A stretch of 64,000 bases of DNA from [Clostridium] citroniae WAL-17108 (GCF_000233455.1 NZ_JH376420.1:2100634-2164633), one strand, 5' to 3'; counted from the stretch's first letter, positions 1-8,699 are shown. The notes: generated by a model from the letters alone, not told the origin. A program made the numbers and translations.

Positions 1-335
1 TGGTAGAGCACGATTCCGGACAGTTCCTTCAGCAATGAGAAATAATAAAAGAACAGATAGCCGTAAATGGAATGGTTCCAGACATTCTCTGTCTCGAATT
101 CCACCATTTTGTCTATCTCCTCTGTCTTGTAAGCCCCGATGTCATGGAGCACGGCCAGGGTCAGCATGTCCCTCATCTTCCTTCCGTCATAGCCGCCGTC
201 CGCTTTCATCAGCTGGTACATGATGGACGCCACCCGTTGTCCGTGGCCCATCAGTCTGGCATCCACCAGATCAAAGGCCCTCTTTGCCACACTTATGATC
301 CCCCTGTTGCTCATTGGAAGCATATAATCATACAT
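1..335 (-). CDS. HD-GYP-type phosphohydrolase, 3' part outside the window
   Basis: Only the first 111 codons are present; no stop is reached before the window edge. The ATG follows a GGAGA ribosome site by about six bases. The visible part carries the HD signature: His31 in HGQRVA, the His64-Asp65 pair in LHDIGAYK, and a third His88 followed four residues later by Gly. This matches the start of HD-GYP domains, which hydrolyse cyclic-di-GMP or related nucleotides. No signal peptide or membrane segment is seen at the N terminus. LHDIGAYK replaces the usual HDIGK, so activity is uncertain. A generic HD phosphohydrolase is the alternative. Cyclic-di-GMP-type proteins also occur at the other end of the window. 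Confidence 0.7.
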   Translation of the reverse strand, partial: MYDYMLPMSNRGIISVAKRAFDLVDARLMGHGQRVASIMYQLMKADGGYDGRKMRDMLTLAVLHDIGAYKTEEIDKMVEFETENVWNHSIYGYLFFYYFSLLKELSGIVLY

Positions 336-520
336 AAACGTTCTCCATTTTCCGGCTGTGATAACATCCCAGCCCGGCCTTTAACCACTGCGGTTCGGCC
401 GCCTTCCTGTATTCTGACATAAAATTCCTTTTTAATCAACCGGAAATGGGTCCGGACCGCAAAACATGGATTAAAAAATGCCGTACCAGGCAGTTTCATC
501 CGCCTGTACAGCATTTTCTG

Positions 521-580
521 AGCCCTGACATCACAGGGCAGTCTTTATTTTAGCGCCTGACGCCACTGGTCAGTTTTTAT
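521..580. repeat. two imperfect direct repeats, each able to form a hairpin
   Basis: Two similar units of about 28 bases lie side by side between the HD gene and the cell-wall protein. The first has stem GCCCTG/CAGGGC (522-527 with 534-539), the second CTGAC/GTCAG (557-561 with 569-573). Both end in a T-rich run on the plus strand. No plus-strand gene precedes them, so a terminator role is unclear. They may instead mark the 3' end of the minus-strand gene that stops at 594. Confidence 0.4.
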
Positions 581-593
581 CATTAACTTCACA

Positions 594-1568
594 CTACTGG
601 GCAATCTTTGCTCCGTCCTCACCGACCCAGTAATTGTCCGCCGTCATACAGTTGGTCAGCATGTCGCCGTTCTCAGAGCAGTAATACTCCTTGCCTTCCC
701 ACTGGATCCATCCGGTCTGCATATACCCCTGGGCGTCAAAGAAATACCACTTATCCCCAATCTGCTTCCAGCTGTTTGCCGGATAGGTCCCATCGCCGTT
801 GTCATACCACCATCTTCCGTTCTCCGCGGACTGTACCCACGCACCGCTTCCGCCCGTAGGGTTATCCCTGAACTCAGCCGCCTGATCGCTGCTGATGTAG
901 ACGCTTGCGGAGTCCACCCAGTTTCCCTTCTCCCCACCGTCAAACCGGCTGACCGCACGGACCTTCACCGTATAGGAGGTATCCCCCTTTGTCATGCGGT
1001 CGCGGCAGTTGCTGGTGTTGGTGTTCACAACAATGGCGGATCCCACTGCCTTGTCGTCCCTGTAAACTCTTACCTCATAGCTTCCGGCCGCGCTGATGGG
1101 ATCCCATGTGGCGATACCATTGTCGGAAAGCTTCAGGTTCTCCACGTCACGGATGGAGGTGGAGAGTGAGGGAAGCTCTACATCCATCAACAGGGTGGAA
1201 CTGGAATCTTCCCTGCTGGCCTTCAGGAACTGGGCTCCTCCCTTCAATGTGACCTTATCCTTGGGAAGGGACTGGAAATAGTAATCATCATCCGCTGTCA
1301 GGGTGATCCTGATCTTGGGCACCGAGTCATCCCGCCATTCAAAGTCATCGTTCAGTATGTCATAACCATCCACGGAAAACCTGCTGTTGCTGGTCTCGAT
1401 CTCTATCTCTTCCTCACCAAATCCCGTGCCCGGCACAATGTTGGCCTTTATACTCAGTGTGATGGATTTAATGGGCTTACGGCTGGCAGCATATGACGGT
1501 ATGACCATGGCCGCGGCAAGAACTCCTGCCAGCAGTGCCGGCACCACTTTTTTCTTTATAATACGCAT
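594..1568 (-). CDS. secreted protein with C-terminal cell-wall-binding (choline-binding type) repeats
   Basis: 324 residues. The start is the ATG seven bases after a perfect GGAGG; an upstream in-frame start would put charged residues before the signal peptide. Residues 1-27 are a classical signal peptide (MRIIKKK, hydrophobic core, cleavage after SYA). A beta-rich segment (about 35-140) and a fibronectin-like segment (about 145-230, with YEVRVYRDD and YTVKVRAVS) follow. The last 80 residues hold aromatic-glycine repeats such as GRWWYDNGDGTY, DKWYFFDAQGYMQTGW and KEYYCSENGDMLTN, typical of CW_binding_1 repeats that attach proteins to wall polymers. There is no catalytic domain, so a structural or adhesive surface role is inferred. 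It appears to be monocistronic. Confidence 0.8.
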   Translation of the reverse strand: MRIIKKKVVPALLAGVLAAAMVIPSYAASRKPIKSITLSIKANIVPGTGFGEEEIEIETSNSRFSVDGYDILNDDFEWRDDSVPKIRITLTADDDYYFQSLPKDKVTLKGGAQFLKASREDSSSTLLMDVELPSLSTSIRDVENLKLSDNGIATWDPISAAGSYEVRVYRDDKAVGSAIVVNTNTSNCRDRMTKGDTSYTVKVRAVSRFDGGEKGNWVDSASVYISSDQAAEFRDNPTGGSGAWVQSAENGRWWYDNGDGTYPANSWKQIGDKWYFFDAQGYMQTGWIQWEGKEYYCSENGDMLTNCMTADNYWVGEDGAKIAQ

Positions 1569-1706
1569 TATATACCTCCTTCTTTCTGTAGTGTACTCTC
1601 GGGGACTCCTAGAGTCCACCGTACCCTGTCATATCCTTACTTTATCTGCATTTTCATGTCATGTCAATATAGATTTCCTTAAGATTCCCCTGATGCCTGC
1701 CGCGGC

Positions 1707-2342
1707 TCACCGGACTTCCCGGATAAGGCAGTACTGCTTTAGGGAAAAATGCTTCTGCACCACGCCAAACACCTTGAACCCAAAATGCTCATACAGAGGC
1801 ACATTGTGCGGATTATGGGTTTCCAGGGAGATCATCAGCTTATGGCTGTCGGCATAACGGATCATCTCGTCCATGAGCATGGCCGCCAGACCATGGTGCT
1901 GCATGGTGGGCCTTACGGCCAGGTAAATGATATGGAGACGGTTTTCCTGGTGCAGCTGCGCGGTCCACCTGGAATTCAGGTAATCCTTTCCCAGCACAAA
2001 ATTCCAAAGGGTCTTAAGGCTTGGATCTTCCCTGATCAGGTATTCATCCGTCTTCAGGGAGGCCCAGGCCTCGGCCAGATAGTATGTAAGGGGATTGTAT
2101 GGCTCCGACTCATCTGATACCACCACCAGCGCATTCATCTCAGGGCTGTCGGAATAGATCTCACATGTCTCAAAAAACTCAGTCAGGTCGCATTCAAACA
2201 GTTCCGGCATCAGCCGTTCCCTGGTCTCCTGATCCGGTATCAGCTTACAGTACAAAGGGTCATTGGAAAAGCACTGCGTCAGCAGCTCCTCCAATTTTGG
2301 AAGATCCTCTTTTCTAACCCGGTATAGCCTCTGGCTTTCCAT
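1707..2342 (-). CDS. GNAT-family N-acetyltransferase
   Basis: 211 residues with GNAT features in the C-terminal half: a beta strand LHIIYLAVRP, then an acetyl-CoA-binding loop around MQHHGLAAMLMDEMI (a degenerate Q/R-x-x-G-x-G/A), and the terminal VPLYEHFGFKVFG motif. The N-terminal 100 residues (LEELLTQCFSNDPLYCKLIP) match the GNAT subgroup that begins with a conserved 'F-x-x-D-P' segment. The acyl acceptor cannot be read from sequence. The Shine-Dalgarno sequence is weakly placed (GAGG about 12 bases upstream), so the start is the least certain part. It lies 38 bases downstream of the M28 peptidase gene and may be co-transcribed with it. Confidence 0.75.
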   Translation of the reverse strand: MESQRLYRVRKEDLPKLEELLTQCFSNDPLYCKLIPDQETRERLMPELFECDLTEFFETCEIYSDSPEMNALVVVSDESEPYNPLTYYLAEAWASLKTDEYLIREDPSLKTLWNFVLGKDYLNSRWTAQLHQENRLHIIYLAVRPTMQHHGLAAMLMDEMIRYADSHKLMISLETHNPHNVPLYEHFGFKVFGVVQKHFSLKQYCLIREVR

Positions 2343-2380
2343 AATGCATTCAAACCTCTTTTCCTCTGAATTTATTTCCT

Positions 2381-4411
2381 CTAAATGCGTTTCCTCTTAT
2401 TAATATCCCGGATCATTTCCGCACATGATCCCAGCATCTGTGTCAGCCTGCCCGCAGACAAGGTCATGTATTTGATATCATCCTTATAGCACAGCACCTG
2501 ATTGTCCAGGACCTGTTCCAGCACAGCGCGCTCCCGCTCCACATCAGCCTCCGGGTCTCCAAGCTTCTCCTTTAACCCCCGGACCAGTTCAAACAGGTTC
2601 TCGTGATGGACGATCCTGCCCGTTCCCCATTTCAGCCGGTCAGGGGGCTGGTCCAGCACATATTCGGTAAAATACCGGAATACCTCCTCATCAAACAGGA
2701 ATGCATAGCGGTTGTTGTCAATGTCATATACAGCCTCCAGGGCTCCCCTCACATTTCCGTGATCCAGGCACTCCAGGGCCCGGTATACGGATTTCAGGTT
2801 GTTTTCCACGGACTGCTGGGGAAACAGCACATCATCATGCCAGCTCAGGCGCACAAAACAGTCCTGTTCCCTGCGAAACGCATCAAGCAGGCGTTTGTTC
2901 AGCTCCCTCCATGCACCTACAGGCCACTCCTGCTCATTCAGCTCCATGATCTTTCGGTACAGCTCTCCAGCCACCCCGGCCCCCTGCTTCAGCGCCTCAA
3001 GGAGGGGCCCCGCATCCGTGCCTGTCCTGGCGCATATGGTTTGGTCCACGCTGTCCCTAACTGCCCAAAACAGCCGTTTAAAGTCAAGGGGCACCACCGC
3101 GGTCATATCCAGGGCCAGCACCAGGCTGCCGTAAAGTTCATGGTGAAACCGGTACACGGGTTCCTGGTAAAAATTCTCATTATCATACTGTGAATGGTAA
3201 TGGGTCTCCATAAATTCCCCTGCGCTGAAGTCATTGACCATGGAGGGGATCCCCCCAATTGCCATGGAAAAATCATCGGACCATGTCTGGATGGGACAAA
3301 GGACTTCCACTCCTTCCGGGTAGGCGCTCCGGTCCACCTCTATCCCTTGAAGAAAATTTTCCATGAAATCCCCGTATTCATAGGTGCAGCGCACCCCGTC
3401 CTTTGCTCCGTGGGCATGGGCTGGCAGCTCAAAATTCAGGTTGGCCGTCACCTGCCCCTGCCACTGGGGACGGGCGGTAAACACCTGCTCATAGGCGCCC
3501 GTGGACCAGTCGTACTTGGAGTTTGACACGCCCCACTCCTCCGCTGCCATGGCGCAGAATACCAGGGTCTTCCTGGGCTTGTACCCAATCTGCTTCAAGC
3601 TCCGGGCAATTCCCAGCATCATGGCCACCGCCGCATTGTCATCCTGAAATCCGCTGAAATAGGAATCATAGTGGGCGGTGAGCAGTATCTTTTCGTCCGG
3701 CTCTGTCCCGGGTATGCATCCCAGGATATTATAATCCTCCTGGTCCAGCTTTACCGTTGATCTGGCATCAAAGAGCACCTTTGCCTCCCGGTCCTCCATG
3801 GATCCTTTTATGATATCGGCATCAGCCCGGGATATGGAAAATGCGGCAGCCTCCCTGGGTCCGGCAATATCCTGGGCATTCAGGGCCGTATCATGTATCT
3901 CCCCATATCCCTGCTCCTGAACCGCGATCAGGGCCGCGGCCCCCTTCAGATAAGCCTGATACACGGGAAAATTGATCCACCACTCCTCCCTCTGGTTAAT
4001 GTCGATCAGCACCAGCTTACCTTTTACATCCACGCCTTCATAGGACCGGGCCGTTCCCTTTTCCAGATAAATGATGGTAAATTCCTGAAATCCCTCGGTG
4101 CAAAACTGGGTCTGGTAAGCCCCCAGCTGAAATCGGTGCTCCCGGCCGTTCCTGTCCGTAAAGCGCATCACAGCACGTTCAAATTCCCAGCTGTCCACCT
4201 GGATCTTATCCCTGCAGACACCGGAGAGCCCCAGGGCTTCCATCTCCCTGTACAGCATTTCCCCCGTCTCCCGCTCCGCACCGGAACCCGCCGTGCGGTA
4301 TCCCAGCACGGGGTTGGTCTTGTATTCTTCCATCCTTCTGGCCAATCCATAGGAATACCCCGTATCCACAGCCTGTTTTAACGCCTGTTCCCATTCCTCC
4401 AGCTTGTTCAT
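2381..4411 (-). CDS. M28-family zinc aminopeptidase-like protein with PA domain, cytoplasmic
   Basis: 676 residues. A GAGGTG ribosome site six bases upstream sets the start at MNKLEEWEQ; a GTG three codons earlier sits inside that site. Residues about 100-215 resemble a protease-associated (PA) domain (KGKLVLIDINQREEWWINFP). The metallopeptidase part has the M28 ligands in order: LTAHYDSYFSG (His, Asp), FQDDNAAVAM (bridging Asp), AMAAEEWG (catalytic Glu-Glu), NLNFELPA, and FMETHYHSQYD (last His). No signal peptide or anchor is seen, so it should act in the cytoplasm. About 250 helical C-terminal residues follow the peptidase core and are not recognised. A hairpin lies just upstream of the ribosome site. 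Confidence 0.8.
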   Translation of the reverse strand: MNKLEEWEQALKQAVDTGYSYGLARRMEEYKTNPVLGYRTAGSGAERETGEMLYREMEALGLSGVCRDKIQVDSWEFERAVMRFTDRNGREHRFQLGAYQTQFCTEGFQEFTIIYLEKGTARSYEGVDVKGKLVLIDINQREEWWINFPVYQAYLKGAAALIAVQEQGYGEIHDTALNAQDIAGPREAAAFSISRADADIIKGSMEDREAKVLFDARSTVKLDQEDYNILGCIPGTEPDEKILLTAHYDSYFSGFQDDNAAVAMMLGIARSLKQIGYKPRKTLVFCAMAAEEWGVSNSKYDWSTGAYEQVFTARPQWQGQVTANLNFELPAHAHGAKDGVRCTYEYGDFMENFLQGIEVDRSAYPEGVEVLCPIQTWSDDFSMAIGGIPSMVNDFSAGEFMETHYHSQYDNENFYQEPVYRFHHELYGSLVLALDMTAVVPLDFKRLFWAVRDSVDQTICARTGTDAGPLLEALKQGAGVAGELYRKIMELNEQEWPVGAWRELNKRLLDAFRREQDCFVRLSWHDDVLFPQQSVENNLKSVYRALECLDHGNVRGALEAVYDIDNNRYAFLFDEEVFRYFTEYVLDQPPDRLKWGTGRIVHHENLFELVRGLKEKLGDPEADVERERAVLEQVLDNQVLCYKDDIKYMTLSAGRLTQMLGSCAEMIRDINKRKRI

Positions 4412-4433
4412 GATCATCACCTCGATACCTGAA

Positions 4434-4466
4434 GGGCGCAGAAAATATGTGCTATTTTCTGCGCCC
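4434..4466. other. 13-bp perfect inverted repeat upstream of the M28 gene
   Basis: GGGCGCAGAAAAT and its exact complement are separated by seven bases. It sits between the ACT gene and the M28 ribosome site. No T-run follows on the minus strand, so it is not a typical terminator. An operator or an mRNA-end or attenuation structure is possible. Confidence 0.55.
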
Positions 4467-4536
4467 CTCCAAATCCAATTCCTGTTTTAGTTTACGCCTG
4501 CAAACAGGATTGGTCAAGTGTTTTGTCATCTTCTTT

Positions 4537-4911
4537 TTATGAGTCTTTTATCACATATCCCCTGGCGCCAAGAGCCTTGAGCGCCCTGTCAAAATCAGCC
4601 TCCCTGGTCAGGACATAATCCGTATTATAGGTGGACACCACAAAGATGCCGATCTTCTCCTCCGCCAGAATGGAGGATATCTTTGCCAGGATCCCGATCA
4701 ATGAAAAATCCAGCACGCCCTGGATCCTGAACGCCCTCCAGCCGTCCTCTCTGGAAACGGCATTGCCCGGCACGCGGCAGGTCCTGCACACAAGGGACAG
4801 TTCCTCATCTGTTTTGCCGATAAAATAATACTCCTCCGTCAGATCCGCCTGTGTAAGGTCACTGAGCCTGCACACGGAAAAATCTTCCCGGATCACCTTA
4901 AGTTCCAACAT
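4537..4911 (-). CDS. ACT-domain protein (CASTOR/ACT_7 type)
   Basis: 124 residues. The start is MLELKVIRED, seven bases after GGAG; longer in-frame starts would run into the upstream GNAT gene. The C-terminal half reads as an ACT fold (FSLIGILAKISSILAEEKIGIFVVSTYNTDYVLT), the pattern of stand-alone ACT proteins that bind amino acids. The N-terminal half (residues 1-50) matches the paired ACT-like domain of this family. The likely role is sensing an amino acid or regulating an enzyme; the ligand is unknown. It lies 49 bases after the GNAT gene and upstream of the M28 peptidase on the same strand. Confidence 0.75.
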   Translation of the reverse strand: MLELKVIREDFSVCRLSDLTQADLTEEYYFIGKTDEELSLVCRTCRVPGNAVSREDGWRAFRIQGVLDFSLIGILAKISSILAEEKIGIFVVSTYNTDYVLTREADFDRALKALGARGYVIKDS

Positions 4912-4960
4912 ACTGCTGCTCCTTTCGCAGACATTTCCTATTCCCACTGATTCCAGTCTT

Positions 4961-5425
4961 TCAAAAAGGAAGTGCCATCTCGTCATTCATTTTTACAAAT
5001 CCATATTTCTCATACAGGGGCCTGCCCATCTCCGTTGCTTCCAGGGAAATGAACCCAATCCCAGCCTGCCTTGCCTCTTTCACTAAAAGATCCAGCATAT
5101 GGAGCGCGATTCCCTTTCTGCGGTATTCCGGATGGGTGTACATGTTCATGATATAAGCCTTCCACCCAGTAGGATTATGATACGTGGGCATGACCCGGTA
5201 AAAGCTCACGCCGCCCGCCCCCACAAACCGGTCTTTGTCAAATACCAGATAGGCGCAATGGGTCCTATCCCCAAGGGACTTTGCGTAGTATTCATAAGAT
5301 TCCCTGCGCACCCAGGACATATCCACATCATCATCCAGCCGGTTGGCCGCCCTTAACACCTGGATCCTGGTATCTGCCAGCAGATCCAGGTCCTCTTTGC
5401 CAGCCCTTTGATACAACAGTCCCAT
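4961..5425 (-). CDS. GNAT-family N-acetyltransferase
   Basis: 154 residues, a full single GNAT domain. The acetyl-CoA loop is clear in MYTHPEYRRKGIALHMLDLL (R-R-K-G-I-A), preceded by the strand GWKAYIMN and followed by the C-terminal RPLYEKYGFVKMNDEMALPF. The start has an AAGGAGTAAGG ribosome site. It begins two bases after the stop of the GyrI-like gene, so the two are almost certainly one transcript. The substrate is unknown. Such pairs of a small-molecule-binding GyrI-like domain and a GNAT enzyme are often linked to drug or metabolite modification, but that is inference. Confidence 0.85.
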   Translation of the reverse strand: MGLLYQRAGKEDLDLLADTRIQVLRAANRLDDDVDMSWVRRESYEYYAKSLGDRTHCAYLVFDKDRFVGAGGVSFYRVMPTYHNPTGWKAYIMNMYTHPEYRRKGIALHMLDLLVKEARQAGIGFISLEATEMGRPLYEKYGFVKMNDEMALPF

Positions 5426-5427
5426 CC

Positions 5428-5901
5428 TTACTCCTTCTCCTTTTTTCTCACTGCAAACATAATATCAATGGAGGGATGGCTGTCCTTACTCTTTTGGGTG
5501 TGGTATTCGTACTCCAGGTTCAATGCTTCATAAGGACTTCCCGGCAGCCATTTGGTATAAAAATACCGCTTAGCTTCCCCGATGGCCATTCCCCACCATC
5601 TGCCGAATCTGGGGCTTACGGTGATCCGGGCATAAGGCCCCTGGGGCAGGATGAGACGTTCCAGGTTTTCATGCTCCAGCGTGCTTCCCACCAGCAATTC
5701 AAACTCCCTGCTCTGTTTGTCGTAATTCCTTGACAGGACAAAATAGGGAAGGATTTCTCCGTCCCGGCGTCCCACTGCCTCATGATATTCCTTTGACATA
5801 AAATCTATATCACTGGAAACCGTCTTGTCATTTGACCCTTTCCACAGACCATAAAGGGTCATCTCCTCCAGTTCCATGATATCAACTGATAATCTTCCCA
5901 T
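5428..5901 (-). CDS. GyrI-like small-molecule-binding (effector-binding) domain protein
   Basis: 157 residues. The ATG at MGRLSVDIMELEE follows AAGGA by four bases; a TTG eight codons upstream is the alternative. The pattern MTLYGLWKGS near the N terminus, then YFVLSRNYD, ARITVSPRFG and a final YEYHTQKSKDSHPSIDIMFAV, fits the SOUL/GyrI-like superfamily: beta-alpha-beta-beta repeats with a C-terminal xxDIxxxV strand, used as the ligand-binding half of AraC/MerR regulators and as stand-alone binders. No DNA-binding domain is present. It sits between the HTH-desulfoferrodoxin regulator and a GNAT gene. Confidence 0.7.
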   Translation of the reverse strand: MGRLSVDIMELEEMTLYGLWKGSNDKTVSSDIDFMSKEYHEAVGRRDGEILPYFVLSRNYDKQSREFELLVGSTLEHENLERLILPQGPYARITVSPRFGRWWGMAIGEAKRYFYTKWLPGSPYEALNLEYEYHTQKSKDSHPSIDIMFAVRKKEKE

Positions 5902-5958
5902 GCAATCCTTATCCTCATTTCTCAATCCTTACCCTCAGCGGACAAGGGTATGGATCCA

Positions 5959-6585
5959 TTATAACTGATTATCCCGCTGATTCCTAGCCCCAGAATGTGT
6001 CCGGTCATTCACCCACAGCCCATGGCGGCTGCATCCAAAATAGAGTTTCCCTCCCCTTATTCTTGGAATGCGCACCTCGCCGCCCTGTTCCGGATACAGC
6101 TTTACAAACAGCATTCTGTCATATGTCACATGGCAGATAAAATTCAGATAATGCTCCTTTGTCATTTCATGGGAAAATGTAATGTAAGATTCATCTTCCA
6201 CTGTTTCCACTTTCAGAAAATGCTGCCCGTCCTCAGGCTTTGCACTCAGCGCCGGCAGTTTGCGCCCGCAGCATGAAATTTCCCCCTCGCCTGTGGAAGT
6301 CATCACAGCATTGCAGCTGGGGCAGACATAAAACTTTACTTTTTTCATATTTCCTCCGTCTGTTGTGTTGGGCTCTAAATCGCCCAGCAGTATCTGTTCA
6401 ATATTTACATTCAGAATCCCTGACAGCTGGTTTAACAGGGATACATCCGGGCACCCCAGTCCCCTCTCCCATTTTGAGATCGTCTTGTCACTGATGTTCA
6501 TGGCATCAGCCAGCTGCTTCTGAGTCCATTTCTTTTCTTTCCTCAGACCCGCAATCAGCCCCCCTACCTTGGCGCAATCCATCAT
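5959..6585 (-). CDS. XRE helix-turn-helix fused to a two-iron desulfoferrodoxin (superoxide reductase) module
   Basis: 208 residues; GGAGG lies five bases before the ATG. Residues 8-66 are an XRE-type HTH (WTQKQLADAMNISDKTISKW). Residues 80-113 are a desulforedoxin domain with Cys88, Cys91, Cys105 and Cys106 in CPSC...SCCG. Residues 114-200 align with the superoxide reductase domain: His122, His139 (SHEMT), His145 (EHY), Cys185 and His188 (CSRHGLW). Their spacing (17, 6, 40, 3) is close to that of the five iron ligands of desulfoferrodoxin (20, 6, 41, 3). The catalytic Lys just before the first ligand is Gln here, which favours an iron-based redox sensor over an enzyme. It diverges from hcp, so control of hcp by superoxide, peroxide or nitric oxide is the natural inference. 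Confidence 0.85.
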   Translation of the reverse strand: MMDCAKVGGLIAGLRKEKKWTQKQLADAMNISDKTISKWERGLGCPDVSLLNQLSGILNVNIEQILLGDLEPNTTDGGNMKKVKFYVCPSCNAVMTSTGEGEISCCGRKLPALSAKPEDGQHFLKVETVEDESYITFSHEMTKEHYLNFICHVTYDRMLFVKLYPEQGGEVRIPRIRGGKLYFGCSRHGLWVNDRTHSGARNQRDNQL

Positions 6586-6663
6586 GCCCACCTCCGTTTA
6601 CTATAATATTGGCAACAGTTCAGGAAAGCGGAAAAATGGGGCAAAAGCGGGTGATAAACTTGC

Positions 6664-6713
6664 TTATAAGTCCGTTTTTGCATCCATTTCCACATCGGAT
6701 GTCCTGAACCGTT
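6664..6713. repeat. interspersed intergenic repeat, copy 1
   Basis: About 50 bases beginning TTATAAGTCCGTTTT match a second copy at 48718-48766 with roughly 80 percent identity by eye. Both keep an internal GTCCG...CGGA(C/T) pairing and end in CTGA-C-GTT. Confidence 0.6.
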
Positions 6714-6851
6714 GCATATGTTGGAACATTTATTTCCAAACCCTCTATGGAACAATTCCCAAGCCCTCTATAGAATACCCCCATACGCGCCGGATTACAA
6801 TCAACGCTCCGTAGAGTCAGCGCTGGACAACCGAAAAATATTTTTGCATTG

Positions 6852-6878
6852 TGTTGTTTCAACAACATACATGTTGTT
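6852..6878 (+). promoter_or_regulatory. overlapping palindromes upstream of hcp (operator candidate)
   Basis: TGTTGTT-TC-AACAACA (6852-6867) and AACAACAT-AC-ATGTTGTT (6861-6878) share the middle arm, giving three half-sites spaced about nine bases apart. They end some ten bases before the probable -10 box. This looks like a site for cooperative binding of a dimeric regulator. Candidates are the divergent HTH-desulfoferrodoxin protein or a Crp/Fnr-type HcpR. Confidence 0.65.
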
Positions 6879-6944
6879 TTGATTATATTATACTAAAGCC
6901 AACACAATAAAAACCTTGGGAAATCAAAAGGAGGATCCATCATT

Positions 6945-8582
6945 ATGGAAAATAAAATGTTCTGTTACCAATGTCAGGAAACCGCAGGATGCACCGGATG
7001 TACCCGGGTGGGGGTCTGCGGCAAGAAGCCGGATGTGGCCGCCATGCAGGATTTGCTGGTCTATGTGACCAAGGGCCTGTCCGCTGTCACCACCGCGCTG
7101 AGAAAGGAAGGCGCTGAGGTCCGTCCTGAGATCAACCACCTGATCACATTAAACCTGTTTACCACCATTACCAATGCCAATTTTGACAAAGAGGCCATTG
7201 TCAGCCGTATCCGCGCAACCCTGGATACCAAGAAGGAACTGCTTTTACTGGTAAAAGACATGGATCAGCTTCCCGATGCAGCCCTCTGGTCAGGGGACGA
7301 TTCTGCATTTGAGCCAAAGGCAGCCACGGTGGGCGTGCTCTCCACGGAAAATGAAGACATCCGCTCTCTGCGGGAACTCATCACCTACGGGCTTAAGGGA
7401 CTGTCCGCCTACTCCAAACACGCCAATGTCCTTTTAGAGGAGGATGTCCAGGTGGATGCGTTCCTGCAGCGCGCCCTGGCCTCAACGCTGGATGACACCC
7501 TTACCGCTGATGACTTGGTAGCCCTGACTCTGGAGACCGGCCGGTACGGCGTGTCCGGCATGGCCCTGCTGGACAAGGCAAATACACAGGCCTTTGGAAA
7601 TCCTGAGATCACCAAAGTCAATATCGGTGTGGGAACACGCCCCGGAATCCTGGTTTCCGGCCATGACCTGCGGGACCTGGAAATGCTTCTTGAGCAGACA
7701 CAGGGAACCGGCGTGGATGTATATACCCATTCGGAAATGCTGCCCGCCCACTACTATCCGGCTTTTAAGAAATATCCCAACTTTGTGGGCAACTATGGCA
7801 ATGCCTGGTGGAAACAGAAGGAGGAATTTGAGTCCTTTAACGGCCCCATCCTTATGACCACCAACTGCATCGTCCCCCCAAAGGACAGCTATAAGGACCG
7901 CCTTTACACCACCGGTGCGGCCGGATTCCCGGGCTGCAGGCACATTCCCGGCTCCATTGGGGAGGAAAAGGACTTTTCTGAGATCATCCGGCACGCAAAG
8001 CAGTGCGCGGCTCCCGCAGAGATTGAGACAGGCGAGATCATCGGCGGCTTTGCCCATAACCAGGTGCTGGCCCTGGCCGACCAGGTTGTGGCAGCTGTAA
8101 AATCAGGCGCCATTAAAAAATTCGTGGTCATGGCAGGATGTGACGGCCGGGCAGGAAGCCGCAGCTATTACACAGACTTTGCAAAGGCCCTGCCAAAGGA
8201 CACGGTTATCCTCACCGCAGGCTGCGCCAAGTATAAATACAACAAACTGGATCTGGGCGACATTGGGGGAATCCCCCGCGTGCTGGACGCCGGACAGTGC
8301 AACGACTCCTATTCCCTGGCAGTGATCGCCCTTAAATTAAAGGAAGTATTCGGCCTGGAGGATATCAACGACCTGCCCATTATCTATAACATTGCATGGT
8401 ATGAGCAAAAAGCTGTCATCGTACTCCTTGCCCTGTTATACCTGGGAGTTAAGAACATCCATTTAGGCCCCACACTGCCTGCTTTCTTAAGCCCCAATGT
8501 GGCTAAGGTGCTGGTGGATAACTTCGGCATCTCAGGCATCGGCACCGTGGATGAGGATATGAAGCTGTTCTTTGGGGAATAA
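6945..8582 (+). CDS. hcp: hybrid-cluster protein (hydroxylamine reductase)
   Basis: 545 residues, the full family length. The N-terminal cysteines Cys7, Cys10, Cys19 and Cys25 (C-x2-C-x8-C-x5-C) are the cubane [4Fe-4S] pattern of strict-anaerobe Hcp. Downstream hybrid-cluster regions are visible: [52 protein letters not shown] and AWYEQKAV. The enzyme acts in the cytoplasm. It reduces hydroxylamine to ammonia in vitro and is now generally linked to nitric oxide detoxification or signalling. AGGAGG lies about ten bases upstream. No hcr reductase gene is adjacent. Control by the palindromes just upstream is likely. Confidence 0.97.
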   Translation: MENKMFCYQCQETAGCTGCTRVGVCGKKPDVAAMQDLLVYVTKGLSAVTTALRKEGAEVRPEINHLITLNLFTTITNANFDKEAIVSRIRATLDTKKELLLLVKDMDQLPDAALWSGDDSAFEPKAATVGVLSTENEDIRSLRELITYGLKGLSAYSKHANVLLEEDVQVDAFLQRALASTLDDTLTADDLVALTLETGRYGVSGMALLDKANTQAFGNPEITKVNIGVGTRPGILVSGHDLRDLEMLLEQTQGTGVDVYTHSEMLPAHYYPAFKKYPNFVGNYGNAWWKQKEEFESFNGPILMTTNCIVPPKDSYKDRLYTTGAAGFPGCRHIPGSIGEEKDFSEIIRHAKQCAAPAEIETGEIIGGFAHNQVLALADQVVAAVKSGAIKKFVVMAGCDGRAGSRSYYTDFAKALPKDTVILTAGCAKYKYNKLDLGDIGGIPRVLDAGQCNDSYSLAVIALKLKEVFGLEDINDLPIIYNIAWYEQKAVIVLLALLYLGVKNIHLGPTLPAFLSPNVAKVLVDNFGISGIGTVDEDMKLFFGE

Positions 8583-8616
8583 ATTCCTTATGCCCCACAA
8601 ACTGATCCATCCATAA

Positions 8617-8665
8617 AAAAAGGGCGCTGCACTCTGGTATCATATCACCGAGGCACGCCCTTTTT
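8617..8665. terminator. bidirectional terminator between hcp and the ROK gene
   Basis: AAAAAGGGCG pairs with CGCCCTTTTT across a 29-base loop that itself contains short pairings (GGT/ACC). A-run and T-run flank the stem, so it can stop transcription from either convergent gene. Confidence 0.85.
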
Positions 8666-8699
8666 GTTCTGTTCTCAAATCCGGTTATCCACACTTCTC

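Larger units (their letters stand above)
6586..6944. other. divergent intergenic region between the HTH-desulfoferrodoxin gene and hcp
   Basis: This region of about 360 bases has no credible gene. From left to right it holds the regulator's ribosome site, an interspersed repeat (6664-6713), a near-repeat of CCCTCTAT-GAA around 6738-6777, and the palindrome cluster with the AT-rich hcp promoter region (6852-6894). The -10 of hcp is probably TATACT or TATATT; no good -35 is seen, which suggests activator dependence. Confidence 0.6.
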
